A stretch of DNA of 58,807 bases from an uncultured bacterium (GTDB lineage Bacteria; Actinomycetota; Coriobacteriia; Coriobacteriales; Coriobacteriaceae): NCBI GenBank assembly GCA_905215445.1, contig CAJMPZ010000005.1, positions 1 to 58,807 of the forward strand, read 5' to 3'. Shown here in pieces: positions 26,468-35,280 of the stretch. The notes beneath the pieces are model-generated. The model made no database searches and was not told the DNA's origin. It worked only from the letters and a program-made list of their open reading frames with translations. The translations under genes and the position numbers were made by a program. Position 1 is the first letter of the stretch; each line of letters begins with the position of its first letter.

Positions 26468-29272
26468 GTGAAACCTTCCGCCGTCCTTCGCTTAGCCCTA
26501 TATCGCACCCTAGCCGTCGCGCTTGCTGCGCTCACACTACTGAGCGCCGTCATGCCCACCCCAGCCTTTGCCGCCGACTCCGACCAGCAGGTCAAGACGG
26601 TCCGCGTTGGCTGGCTCGTCAACAACAAAGGCTTCCAGGAAGGCACGCCGGGCGAGCGCCTCTCGGGATGGGGCTACGAGTACCTCCAGACCCTCTCGTA
26701 TTACACAAAGGGCTGGCAATACGAATACGTTAGCGGCACCTTCTCCGAGCTTATGGACATGCTCGAGGCAGGCGAAATCGACCTCATGCCCAACATCTCG
26801 TATTCGGCAGAACGCGAGCAGAAGCTGCTCTTTTCCTCGAACCCCGAGGGCACCGAGCGCTACTACATCTACGCCAGGCCCGACCGCGACGACCTGGCCA
26901 AGGGTGACCCCCAGGCGCTCCAAGGCCTCACCATCGGCTGCAACTCTGGCGTTATGCAAACTATCGTCGGCCAGCAGTGGCTCGCCGACGAAGGCGTTAC
27001 CTGCACCTATAAAGAAATCGACACCGGCAGTGCCCTCTTTGAGGCGCTTGCAGACGGCGAGGTCGACGCCGTCATCATGAACGACACCATTTCGTCGCCC
27101 GATGCGTCACCCATGTTCTACGTAGGCTCGAGCGACTACTATTTTGCCGTTCCCAAAAGCCGCCCTGATCTGATGAACGACATCAACGCCGCCATGACGA
27201 CCATCGCCCGCGATAACCCGCGCTATAACGAGGAAGTCAAATCGAGTTACTCGACCCAAAACAGTGGCTCGTCATCGCTCACCGGCCCCGAGACCACCTG
27301 GCTCAAAGAAAACGGCAATACCATCACGATCGGCTATCTTAAAAACCAACTTCCCTACTGTACGCAAAATGACGACGGCGAGATGGAAGGGTCGCTCGCC
27401 TCGCTTGCAACGACGTTGCACGACAAGTTTGGCATTACGGTCAAAACAATCGCACTCTCGAGCAACAAACAAATGATCAAAGCCCTTTCCAACGGGACCA
27501 TCGATGTCGCCCTGCCGTTGTTTCGCGACTACTGGCTCGCCGAGCAGACAGGGGTCATCCAGTCAAACTCGATGGGAACGGTTTCGCTGACCGCCATTCA
27601 CAGTGGCAAAAACCTGAACAGCGACCTTAAGAACATCGCTTGTACAAAGAGCACAATCGTTAACCGTTTTGAGCTCGAAAGTCTCTTTCCGAACGCAACG
27701 GTAACCGAGTATTCGAATGACGGCGAGGTGCTCAAAGCCCTCGATGAGGGGAAGGCACGTTGCATCATTGTCCCCAGCACGCGCCTGGAAACTCTCCGCG
27801 ACATCTACGACATCGAGGATTTCGAAACACAGGAACTCACCAACACGGCACAACTATCGTGTTTAATTTCGCGCGGCAAGCCCGAGCTGCTGGGAATCAT
27901 CAATAAGGGCATCGTCAATGCAGGTGAATCGCTCTCTGCAAACAGCTATTTCCCCACATCGTACTCGGCGCAAGAATCGGATGCGTTCCGACTTCTCTAC
28001 CGCAACCGCATCGTCATTGCGGCAGTCGTCATTTGCATTTTGCTCACCGGCATCGTCATCCTTGTCTGGTCGCTTTACCGCGCACAGGAGGAACGGCAGA
28101 AAGCCGATGCCGCCAACGCCGCCAAAACCGCTTTCCTCACGCGCATGAGCCACGACATCCGCACGCCGCTCAACGGCATCCTGGGCCTTATCGAAATTGA
28201 GGAATTGAGAGAAGGCGACATGCAGGTCGCCCGCGAAAGCCGCGCCAAGGCGCGCGTTGCCGCCAATCACCTTCTGTCACTGATTAACGACATCCTCGAG
28301 ATGGGCAGGATCGAGGAGCGCAAAGTGACGCTCGAGCACGAATCATTCAACCTTAAAGAGCTGTGCGACAATGCGCTCGTACTGTGCAAGCTCCGCGCAT
28401 CGGACCGCGGCATAACCATGCTCGACACCAGCGAGCCCTACGCTGTCGACCAATATATGATCGGCAGCCCCACCCATATTCGGCAGATCCTTGTCAACCT
28501 GCTCGACAACAGCATCAAGTACAACAAGCACGGAGGCACCGTCACGTTCTCATCGACCATCAAACCGGTCGACGACGAGCACGCCGTGTTTTGCTTTAGC
28601 GTCTCGGATACCGGCATTGGTATGACATCCGAGTTTTTGGCACACATTTACGAGCCGTTTGCCCAGGAAGGCGACGATGCGCGCAGCAAGTTCCAAGGAA
28701 CCGGCATTGGCATGTCTATCGTCAAATCGCTCATCGATATGATGGGCGGCACGATTGAGATTTCGAGTGAGGTTGGCGTGGGGAGTACGTTTGACGTCCG
28801 GATTCCGCTCGATATCGACAAGAACCCTCAGATAAAAGAATGTGCAGACACGCAGGTAAGCAGCTGCTCGCTCGCCGGCATGAACGTCCTTTTGGCAGAA
28901 GATAACGAGCTCAATGCCGAGATTGCCCAGGCTCTGCTCGAAAGCGAGGGCATCGTCGTAACTCGCGCCGCCGACGGCAACGAAGCGGTCGACCTATACG
29001 TTGGCCGTCCCGCGGGTAGCTTCGATGCGATTCTAATGGACATCATGATGCCGGGCATGGACGGCTACGAGGCAACCCGCGCGATCCGCCTGAGCGAAAA
29101 GGCCGATGCGGCCGACATCCCCATCATCGCGCTCACCGCCAACGCCTTTGCCGAAGACGCCAAGGCGGCACACGACGCCGGCATGAACGCCCATCTGCCC
29201 AAACCGCTCGACTTTAACAAGCTCAAAAACATACTCGCCCGCATCAAGAAAAACGGAACTGTTTCGCTATAG
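26468..29272 (+). CDS. BvgS-like hybrid sensor histidine kinase with two solute-binding domains
   Basis: Start chosen is GTG at 26468 (AGGA just upstream, and it begins a clean signal peptide VKPSAVLRLALYR...PAFA); an ATG at 26435 is an alternative. The 934-residue product has two family-3 solute-binding domains outside the cell (about 38-255 and 275-500), a membrane helix (513-536), a HisKA domain with SHDIRTPLNG (His562), an ATPase domain (GIGMT, GTGIGMSIVKSL) and a C-terminal receiver with Asp858 (ILMDIMMPG). It probably senses an amino acid or similar ligand. No output gene is adjacent, and no HPt domain was found. Confidence 0.92.
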   Translation: MKPSAVLRLALYRTLAVALAALTLLSAVMPTPAFAADSDQQVKTVRVGWLVNNKGFQEGTPGERLSGWGYEYLQTLSYYTKGWQYEYVSGTFSELMDMLEAGEIDLMPNISYSAEREQKLLFSSNPEGTERYYIYARPDRDDLAKGDPQALQGLTIGCNSGVMQTIVGQQWLADEGVTCTYKEIDTGSALFEALADGEVDAVIMNDTISSPDASPMFYVGSSDYYFAVPKSRPDLMNDINAAMTTIARDNPRYNEEVKSSYSTQNSGSSSLTGPETTWLKENGNTITIGYLKNQLPYCTQNDDGEMEGSLASLATTLHDKFGITVKTIALSSNKQMIKALSNGTIDVALPLFRDYWLAEQTGVIQSNSMGTVSLTAIHSGKNLNSDLKNIACTKSTIVNRFELESLFPNATVTEYSNDGEVLKALDEGKARCIIVPSTRLETLRDIYDIEDFETQELTNTAQLSCLISRGKPELLGIINKGIVNAGESLSANSYFPTSYSAQESDAFRLLYRNRIVIAAVVICILLTGIVILVWSLYRAQEERQKADAANAAKTAFLTRMSHDIRTPLNGILGLIEIEELREGDMQVARESRAKARVAANHLLSLINDILEMGRIEERKVTLEHESFNLKELCDNALVLCKLRASDRGITMLDTSEPYAVDQYMIGSPTHIRQILVNLLDNSIKYNKHGGTVTFSSTIKPVDDEHAVFCFSVSDTGIGMTSEFLAHIYEPFAQEGDDARSKFQGTGIGMSIVKSLIDMMGGTIEISSEVGVGSTFDVRIPLDIDKNPQIKECADTQVSSCSLAGMNVLLAEDNELNAEIAQALLESEGIVVTRAADGNEAVDLYVGRPAGSFDAILMDIMMPGMDGYEATRAIRLSEKADAADIPIIALTANAFAEDAKAAHDAGMNAHLPKPLDFNKLKNILARIKKNGTVSL

Positions 29273-29314
29273 TTTGTGCCCAACTGCCATGCACAGTTAG
29301 AAAGGAAGCCGACG

Positions 29315-29794
29315 ATGTTTAGGCCCCTGCGTCGAAAGAAACGCGCCATCACTGACGAGGAAGCACGTGAACTGCTGACCACCTGCAAGCGCGGCGTCTT
29401 TGCCGTCAACGGCGACGATGGCTACCCGTATGCCATTCCCGTCAACTACTTCTTTGACACCGAGCACGACAAGATTTATTTCCATGGCGCCAAGGCTGGC
29501 CACAAGGTCGATTCACTCAGGCGTGATGACAAAGTCTGCTTTACCGTTTACGGCAACGAGTGGTACAAGGACGATGACTGGGCTCCCTATGTTATGAGTA
29601 CCGTGGTCTTTGGCCGTTGCCGTCTGGTAGATGAGGCCCCCGCGTTTATCGAGGACAAAGTCCGCCAGCTCGCGCTTAAGTATTACCCTTCCGCCGAAGA
29701 AGTCGAGGAGGAAATCGCCAAAGACATCAAGGGCGTCCAACTCTATGAGATTTCGATTGAGCACCTTTGCGGCAAGCAGATTCAAGAAAAGTAG
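29315..29794 (+). CDS. Pyridoxamine 5'-phosphate oxidase-like flavin protein
   Basis: From the ATG after AAAGGAAG the product is 159 residues. It has the split-barrel FMN-binding pattern: LLTTCKRGVFAVNGDDGYPYAIPVNYFFD, KIYFHGAKAGHKVDSLRRDDKVCFTVYG, and a VVFGRCRLVDE strand. This matches the small PNPOx-like/NimA-type family in anaerobes, some members of which reduce nitroimidazoles or bind haem or F420. True function unknown. A long hairpin lies 32 bases after the stop. Confidence 0.85.
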   Translation: MFRPLRRKKRAITDEEARELLTTCKRGVFAVNGDDGYPYAIPVNYFFDTEHDKIYFHGAKAGHKVDSLRRDDKVCFTVYGNEWYKDDDWAPYVMSTVVFGRCRLVDEAPAFIEDKVRQLALKYYPSAEEVEEEIAKDIKGVQLYEISIEHLCGKQIQEK

Positions 29795-29826
29795 CGAATG
29801 CGGAAAACGCGCTCGCTACCCTCTGC

Positions 29827-29869
29827 GCCCCATGTGCCCACGCATTTTGACGGCGTGGGCACATGGGGC
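29827..29869. terminator. 17-bp perfect hairpin between convergent genes
   Basis: GCCCCATGTGCCCACGC and its exact complement flank a 9-base loop. It lies between the PNPOx-like gene (plus) and the PatB gene (minus). There is no U-run, so termination would rely on the stem; a protein site or REP-like role is equally possible. Confidence 0.6.
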
Positions 29870-29890
29870 AGCACTCGAATCGAGCGCCCC

Positions 29891-31102
29891 CTATACCCCA
29901 AAAACGTAGCGGTCCAGGCGCTCACACGCCTCCTTTACCCGCGAAAGCGGCAGCGCCAGATTCACGCGAATGTGGCAGGGTCCGTGGAACGGACGGCCGT
30001 CCTGATACCCCACGCCCACGCGCGCCCCCTCGTCGAGCAACCACTGAATATCGCGGCCATGCTCGCGACACCACTCGGTGCAGTCCAGGAACACCATGTA
30101 CGTGCCCTGCGGGCGCGAATAGGACACGCCCTCAAAATGCTCGTCCACGTAACTGCAGAAGTACTCGATATTACCGGCAAGCACCTGGTTGAGCTCATCA
30201 ACCCACTCGTAGCCTTGCGGCTGGTAGGCACCGATAAGCGCATGCATGGAGAGGACATTCATCTCGTTGTAGTGGGTCTTGTTGGACACGGCGCACACGC
30301 GGTCGCGCAGCGTCTCGTTATAGATGATGTGGTAGCTGCCGACCAGGCCCGCCAGGTTAAACGTCTTGCTGGGCGCGTAGAGGGCAACCGTGCGCATGCG
30401 GGCATCCTCGCTCACCGACTGCGTCGGGATATGCTTGTGACCCGGTAGGATGATATCGGACCAAATCTCGTCCGATATCACCACGCAATCGTGCTGGCGA
30501 TAGATGTCCATGGCGCGTTCGATCTCATCGCGCTCCCATACGCGGCCGCAGGGATTGTGCGGCGAGCAGAACACCGCGGCATGGATGTGGTTTTGGGCGA
30601 GCTTTTGCTCCATGTCCTCAAAGTCCATACGCCACACGCCTTGGTCGTCGAGCCTAAGCGGGCTGTGGACAATGCGATAGCCCGCGGCTTCGATAGACTT
30701 GGTAAAGCCGATGTAGGTGGGGCTGTGGACCAGCACCGCATCGCCCGGCTGGACGTACGCGCGCAGCGTCGACACGACACCGCCCAGCACACCGTTTTCG
30801 TAGCCGATATGCTCCGGCGCCAAGCCCTCAACGCCGTTGCGACGGCTCTGCCATTCGATGATGCGGTCAAAGTACTCGTCGCGCGGATCGAAATAGCCAA
30901 ACATGGGATGCTGGGCGCGCTGAATGATGTGCTCCTGAACCGTGGGCACCGTGGCAAAGTTCATGTCCGCTACCCACATGGGGATGCGGTCGAAGCCCTC
31001 GTCGGGTGCGTTCGGAGCCATACCGGGAATCTCACCCCAGGAGTCAACGGCGATGGAGTCCATTCCGTGGCGGTCGATAAGCGAGGTAAAGTCGTATTTC
31101 AT
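29891..31102 (-). CDS. PatB/MalY-type PLP-dependent C-S lyase or aminotransferase
   Basis: Start set at the ATG of MKYDFTSLID (GGAGCT upstream), giving 403 residues. It is a fold-type I PLP enzyme: substrate and cofactor segments WVADMNFA, NGVLGGVVSTLRAY, SPTYIGF and SPHNPCGRVW, and the Schiff-base lysine Lys246 in APSKTFNLAGL. The PatB/MalY branch is marked by the MWVADMDF-like motif. These enzymes cleave cystathionine or cysteine conjugates, releasing thiols or hydrogen sulfide. The neighbouring TrmO gene is on the same strand, 111 bases upstream. Confidence 0.9.
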   Translation of the reverse strand: MKYDFTSLIDRHGMDSIAVDSWGEIPGMAPNAPDEGFDRIPMWVADMNFATVPTVQEHIIQRAQHPMFGYFDPRDEYFDRIIEWQSRRNGVEGLAPEHIGYENGVLGGVVSTLRAYVQPGDAVLVHSPTYIGFTKSIEAAGYRIVHSPLRLDDQGVWRMDFEDMEQKLAQNHIHAAVFCSPHNPCGRVWERDEIERAMDIYRQHDCVVISDEIWSDIILPGHKHIPTQSVSEDARMRTVALYAPSKTFNLAGLVGSYHIIYNETLRDRVCAVSNKTHYNEMNVLSMHALIGAYQPQGYEWVDELNQVLAGNIEYFCSYVDEHFEGVSYSRPQGTYMVFLDCTEWCREHGRDIQWLLDEGARVGVGYQDGRPFHGPCHIRVNLALPLSRVKEACERLDRYVFGV

Positions 31103-31213
31103 GCTGAGCTCCCGTGCAAAGCGGATTGTTTTGGTAGGCGTTATTGTCCACCAGCGTGGGCGGTTTTGCACGGGTTTTGGCGTTGAATTTGGCGGATGCG
31201 GGCGGGTCGCCGG

Positions 31214-31960
31214 CTAGCCCCGTGTGTCGTTGACGGCGGTTACCGTCAGCCTGGTTCCGTCAACCGTAAACGATATGTCGAGCCCGGCGTAGGCCAGATG
31301 GTACACACGGTTTGGCTCGTGCTTGCTGCCCGCGCGGCGCGGATCTTGGCGAAGGACCTCGACCAAGCCGGGGAGCTTTGCGGGCGGGATCATCTCCTGC
31401 AGCGCTTGCGGAAACTCGATGTCGAGCTCTTGCCACGGCGCGTCCTCAATCCAGCCGCCGGTCGCGTCCGGGTGACAGTCTGCAAACGGAATGTAGGGCT
31501 TGATATCGTAGATGGGCGTGCCGTCGCGCAGGTCGGCCCCCAACACATGGATGATAGGACCGTCGTCGGTAAGCTCGACACGATCGAGTTTGACGCAGGT
31601 AAGACCGATGGGATTGGGGCGAAACGGACTGCGCGTGGCAAACACGCCCACACGCTCGGCTCCGCCCAGACGCGGCGGACGCACGGTTTTCGACCATTTT
31701 GCGTTTGTGCCGGACCTGTCCTGCGTTTTGGCATCGGCGGCAATATCCTTAGCCGTGCCGCCGGGCGTGCCGTTTTCGAAGCGCCAGAGCAGCCATAGGT
31801 GAGAGAAGGAGTCCAGACCCTCAACCGCTGCGTTGGAGGCAAATTCCGGCTCAAAAACGATGCGTCCCTGCAGGTGAGGCGCCAAAAAGCTGTTGCGCGG
31901 GATGCCGAACTTCTGCGGCAGGTCGGTATGTATGTGTGCGATAGGTTCCATGTCGGTCAT
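31214..31960 (-). CDS. trmO: tRNA (N6-threonylcarbamoyladenosine37-N6)-methyltransferase, TrmO type
   Basis: The product (about 248 residues from MTDMEPIAHI; this start lacks a clear ribosome site and one or two others are possible) matches the TrmO/VirR family. The family's beta-barrel sequence is visible: IAHIHTDLPQKFGIPRNS, FEPEF, GLDSFSHLWLLWRF, and the SAM-binding FATRSPFRPNPIGLT. TrmO adds a methyl group to t6A37 of threonine tRNA. The C-terminal part DKIKPYIPFAD-like is also conserved. About 130 bases separate its start from the divergent TipAS fusion gene. Confidence 0.88.
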   Translation of the reverse strand: MTDMEPIAHIHTDLPQKFGIPRNSFLAPHLQGRIVFEPEFASNAAVEGLDSFSHLWLLWRFENGTPGGTAKDIAADAKTQDRSGTNAKWSKTVRPPRLGGAERVGVFATRSPFRPNPIGLTCVKLDRVELTDDGPIIHVLGADLRDGTPIYDIKPYIPFADCHPDATGGWIEDAPWQELDIEFPQALQEMIPPAKLPGLVEVLRQDPRRAGSKHEPNRVYHLAYAGLDISFTVDGTRLTVTAVNDTRG

Positions 31961-32091
31961 TGTACGGCACAGGCGCGCGGGGCGCAGGCTGCGATTCTCT
32001 CTCATCGTCATCTGCATGCAACCAACGGTTGCTTGGAAGGACATCGGCTGCCGCGTATGCTTAAGCCAACAAGCACCAGAAAGGAGCCGTC

Positions 32092-32919
32092 ATGGCCTTT
32101 GCAGAAAAACTCATCGCCGTCCGCCGCGCCAACAACCTTACCCAAGAGCAGCTCGCCGCCAAGCTCTACGTCACGCGCCAAGCCGTGAGCCGTTGGGAGC
32201 GCGGCGAAGTCACCCCGGGCATCGATATGATGAAGCTCATTGCCGCCGTTACCGGAGAGCCGCTGTCGCACCTGCTCGAAATGCCCGAGCACTATTGTCA
32301 GAGCTGCGGCATGGTGCTCACGCCCGACGACTGCGGCACCGATGCCGCGGGCGCCACGACCGACCATTACTGCAAGTGGTGCTACGACCGCGGCAAGTAC
32401 ACCTACGACACCACAATGGAAGCAATGATCGAGGATTGTGCCCCGCGCCTGGCACAAAACACCGGCATGTCGCTCGATGAAGCCGTCTCGCTCATGGGCG
32501 CCGTGCTGCCGCAACTGGAGCGCTGGCGCTCCGTGCAAGAAAACGAGGAGCGCTACGGTGCCGAGGCGCGAGCGCGCTATGGCGACGAGGCGATCGACGC
32601 CGCAAACGAAGCACTGCTGGATATGGATCCCGAGACATGGAACGACATGAAAGAACTTGAACGCGCTATTCTGGGCCAGCTCTCGATTGCCATGGGCGAC
32701 GGCGATCCAAAGAGTAACGAAGCCCGCAAGCTTGTCGCAATGCACCGCCGATGGATTGGCCTTAACTGGGGACACGAGCCCCAGGACGAAGCATACCTGG
32801 GCCTCGCCAATGGTTATCTTGCCGACCAGCGCTTTGTTGACTACTACGACAAGCCCTGCGGCACCGGAGCCACGGCGTTTCTGGTACAGGCAATCGAGTC
32901 GTCGTTGACGCGTGCATAG
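32092..32919 (+). CDS. HTH - zinc ribbon - TipAS-like fusion regulator
   Basis: The 275-residue protein has three parts. Residues 1-62 are an XRE-type helix-turn-helix (LTQEQLAAKLYVTRQAVSRWE). Residues 66-115 form a zinc ribbon with Cys69, Cys72, Cys94 and Cys97. Residues about 155-272 match the TipAS antibiotic-recognition domain (ARARYGDEAIDAAN, MHRRWIGLNWG, YLGLANGYLADQRFVDYYDKP). Classical TipA is a MerR protein that binds thiopeptides through TipAS; here the DNA-binding part is XRE. It may sense a peptide drug or amphipathic compound. AAAGGAG precedes the ATG. Confidence 0.85.
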   Translation: MAFAEKLIAVRRANNLTQEQLAAKLYVTRQAVSRWERGEVTPGIDMMKLIAAVTGEPLSHLLEMPEHYCQSCGMVLTPDDCGTDAAGATTDHYCKWCYDRGKYTYDTTMEAMIEDCAPRLAQNTGMSLDEAVSLMGAVLPQLERWRSVQENEERYGAEARARYGDEAIDAANEALLDMDPETWNDMKELERAILGQLSIAMGDGDPKSNEARKLVAMHRRWIGLNWGHEPQDEAYLGLANGYLADQRFVDYYDKPCGTGATAFLVQAIESSLTRA

Positions 32920-32970
32920 ACCGCGGCGGCTTTGGGTATTTCAATCGAAACCTCAACCGATTGGAGGCCC

Positions 32971-33216
32971 ATGGCTACTGATCACGAGCTCGCGCTCTAC
33001 GTTATGACCGGCTGCCCGTATTGCATAAAGGTCAAGCGTTTCCTGGCCGATAACGGCGTGACCATCCCCGAGCGCAACATCTCGACCGATACCGAAGCCG
33101 AGCAGGCACTCATCGCCATCGGCGGAAAACGCCAGGTTCCCTGCCTGTTTATTGACGGCGCACCGCTCTACGAGTCGGGCGACATCATCGCGTGGATACA
33201 GAAGAACCTGCTCTAG
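32971..33216 (+). CDS. Glutaredoxin
   Basis: From the ATG after TTGGAGG the product is 81 residues with the active-site CPYC (Cys15, Cys18), the cis-proline region QVPCLFIDG (about 56-64) and ESGDIIAW at the C-terminal helix, all standard for class I glutaredoxin/GST N-terminal-like proteins. It exchanges disulfides with glutathione or another low-molecular thiol. A 70-bp terminator-like repeat follows 47 bases after the stop. Confidence 0.92.
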   Translation: MATDHELALYVMTGCPYCIKVKRFLADNGVTIPERNISTDTEAEQALIAIGGKRQVPCLFIDGAPLYESGDIIAWIQKNLL

Positions 33217-33263
33217 TACGCAATTGCAGTCGGCTCGCCCCGACGTCCAAGCCCATACGACCC

Positions 33264-33333
33264 AAACATGTACGCCAGCATCCAAAGTTGACGTTTTTCG
33301 ACATCTTTGGATGCTAGTGTACAGCTTTTTGCA
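33264..33333. repeat. 70-bp palindromic terminator-like repeat, copy A
   Basis: Arms TGTACGCCAGCATCCAAAG and CTTTGGATGCTAGTGTACA (imperfect) close a 15- to 17-base loop, followed by GCTTTTTGCA. It shares 63 of 70 bases with 35176-35245 in the same orientation. It probably terminates the glutaredoxin transcript. Confidence 0.85.
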
Positions 33334-33354
33334 TGGGCCCGGCACAGGCAGCCA

Positions 33355-33441
33355 TTGGGCTTCAACGCTCTCCATCGCTCTATTCCCGGCATCAGCCAAA
33401 AGGTGCTCTCGTCAAGCCTAAAGGAAATGGATGCCGTGGGG
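33355..33441 (+). pseudogene. Remnant of an HxlR family regulator
   Basis: Twenty-nine codons read LGFNALHRSIPGISQKVL followed by SSSLKEMDAVG, matching the winged-helix core of HxlR regulators (RFNELRR-IPGISQKMLTQQLREL). The region upstream is the 70-bp repeat and the region downstream runs into a CCGTGG hairpin and T-runs, so both ends of the gene are lost. It marks a decayed regulator between glutaredoxin and the macrodomain gene. Confidence 0.6.
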
Positions 33442-33544
33442 CATACCGCTCCACGGTTACCTTTTTGTGCCTTCTTTTTTAAAAACGATCCAGGCTGCAC
33501 ACTACTGTCAGACACACCCGAATCAATTGGACAGGAGGCCAGCC

Positions 33545-34330
33545 ATGAATCAAGCCGAGCGTCGTGTTTGGCTTATCAACGCATTGCTCGATGAGCGACC
33601 GGATGGACGCGACGTTGCCGTTCCTGCCGGAGCCGACGAGCAGCGTGATTTGCTCAGAGCCCTTATGAACGTGCGGCCGCCCGAAGCGCTTACGACAGAA
33701 ACCCTCGACGTCCAGGACGCCTACCTGCATCAGCGAATTGTTGAGCGCGGCGGAGCGACCGATGCCGGCACACTCCCCTACCGCAATCACGTTGCCGTCT
33801 GGCGCGGTGACATCACACTGCTTAAAGCCGACGCCATCGCCAACGCCGCCAACAGCCAAATGCTCGGCTGCTTTGTGCCGGGGCACCACTGCATCGACAA
33901 CGCCATCCACACATACGCCGGCATGCAGCTACGTCTGACGTGCGCCAACCTCATGTGTAAGCAGGGGCATGAGGAACCGACCGCACGCGTTAAGGTCACG
34001 CCAGCGTTTAGCCTGCCGAGCAGCCACATCTTTCACACCGTCGGCCCCATCGTGCCCAGCCATAAGCCCGGCCCGCGCGAAGAATTGCTACTACGCCGTT
34101 GCTACACCAGCTGTCTGGACGAAGCGACACGCCAAGGGCTCGACACGCTTGCATTCTGCTGCATCTCGACGGGCGTCTTTGGCTATCCCCAGCAAGCCGC
34201 CGCGCGCGTTGCCGTCGATACCGTTCGTCATCATCTAGACCATAACGACTCCAACCTTAAGGTGATCTTCAATGTATTTCTCGCGTCTGACGAATCAATC
34301 TACCGTGAGCTTCTCCAAACAGATCGCTAA
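33545..34330 (+). CDS. Zinc-containing macrodomain protein (protein-ADP-ribose hydrolase)
   Basis: Start set at the ATG after ACAGGAGG, giving 261 residues. The N-terminal 80 residues precede a macrodomain with ADP-ribose loop DAIANAANSQMLG (96-108) and the zinc/catalytic signature GCFVPGHHCIDNAIH (Cys109, His114/115, Cys116), then a second loop ISTGVFGYPQQAAA. This is the Zn-macro class found beside class M sirtuins, which removes mono-ADP-ribose from proteins. The sirtuin gene begins inside its 3' end (59-base overlap), so synthesis is coupled and the pair should write and erase the same mark. Confidence 0.9.
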   Translation: MNQAERRVWLINALLDERPDGRDVAVPAGADEQRDLLRALMNVRPPEALTTETLDVQDAYLHQRIVERGGATDAGTLPYRNHVAVWRGDITLLKADAIANAANSQMLGCFVPGHHCIDNAIHTYAGMQLRLTCANLMCKQGHEEPTARVKVTPAFSLPSSHIFHTVGPIVPSHKPGPREELLLRRCYTSCLDEATRQGLDTLAFCCISTGVFGYPQQAAARVAVDTVRHHLDHNDSNLKVIFNVFLASDESIYRELLQTDR

Positions 34331-35156
34331 GCTCCAAGCCGCACTCGATGCATCCGACGCCGTGATAATCGGTGCCGGCGCGGGTCTTTCCACCGCGGCT
34401 GGCTACACCTATTCGGGCGAACGCTTCGAGAAGCTCTTTGGCGACTTCGCTGCACGCTACGGCTTTGCTGACATGTACTCCGGCGGCTTCTACCCCTACG
34501 ACTCGCTCGAGGAATACTGGGCATTTTGGAGCCGCTATATTGAGTGCAACCGATATGACCCCATACCCAAACCGGTCTATGAGCAGCTCCTGGACCTACT
34601 GCGCGACCGCGATTACTTTGTGCTGACCACAAACGTAGACCATTGCTTCCAGCGCGCCGGCTTTGATAAGCAGCGGCTCTTTTACACGCAGGGCGACTAT
34701 GGTTTATTCCAGTGCAGTAAGCCCTGCTGTCAGGAAACTTGGGACAACGAAGGACTTGTACATTGCATGGTCGGCGCCCAACAGGACCTGCGCATTCCGT
34801 CTGCACTTGTGCCCCGTTGTCCCCACTGTGGTTCCCCGCTTACGATGAACCTGCGCGCCGACGATACGTTTGTGCAGGATAGGGGCTGGTATGCTGCGGC
34901 CGATCGCTACCAGGATTTCCTGCGCCGCCACAGCAATATGCGCATTCTGTTCTTTGAGCTTGGCGTAGGCGGCAATACGCCCGTCATCATCAAGTACCCG
35001 TTTTGGCAGATGACCGCCAAAAACGAGCGCGCCACGTACGCATGTATCAATTTTGCCGAGGCAGTCGCTCCGGCAGAAATCGCCGATCGGAGCATCCTGA
35101 TCGACGCCGACGCGGAACGTGTATTGGACGCACTTGCCGTCCAAGTCGTCGGATAA
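34272..35156 (+). CDS. Class M sirtuin, protein ADP-ribosyltransferase type
   Basis: The 294-residue product starts with ATG at 34272 (AAGGTG upstream), inside the macrodomain gene. Sirtuin NAD-binding motif GAGAGLSTAAGY (34-45) and TTNVDH (119-124; Asn121, Asp123) are present. Gln140 stands where deacetylating sirtuins have the catalytic histidine, as in SirTM enzymes. Zinc ligands are Cys148/152-153 and Cys183/Cys186. SirTM proteins mono-ADP-ribosylate a lipoylated GcvH-like carrier in oxidative-stress operons. No GcvH-L or LplA2 gene lies in the window, so the local substrate is open. Confidence 0.88.
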   Translation: MYFSRLTNQSTVSFSKQIAKLQAALDASDAVIIGAGAGLSTAAGYTYSGERFEKLFGDFAARYGFADMYSGGFYPYDSLEEYWAFWSRYIECNRYDPIPKPVYEQLLDLLRDRDYFVLTTNVDHCFQRAGFDKQRLFYTQGDYGLFQCSKPCCQETWDNEGLVHCMVGAQQDLRIPSALVPRCPHCGSPLTMNLRADDTFVQDRGWYAAADRYQDFLRRHSNMRILFFELGVGGNTPVIIKYPFWQMTAKNERATYACINFAEAVAPAEIADRSILIDADAERVLDALAVQVVG

Positions 35157-35175
35157 CGAGGGCGATACCGCCTTC

Positions 35176-35245
35176 AAACATGTACGTCAGCATCCAAAGT
35201 CGACATTTTCCGACATCTTTGGATGCTGACGTACAGCTTTTTGCA
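35176..35245. repeat. 70-bp palindromic terminator-like repeat, copy B
   Basis: Arms TGTACGTCAGCATCCAAAG and CTTTGGATGCTGACGTACA are perfect 19-base complements, followed by GCTTTTTGCA. It lies 20 bases after the sirtuin stop and is the better-preserved partner of 33264-33333. A mosaic module AGTCGTTTAAGAACGTCCCC follows it. Confidence 0.88.
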
Positions 35246-35280
35246 ACATAGTCGTTTAAGAACGTCCCCAACGCCCACAT

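Noticed and set aside
29827..29869. Classical rho-independent terminator
   Set aside because: The 17-bp stem is perfect but no U-run follows on either strand; listed as a hairpin of uncertain role.
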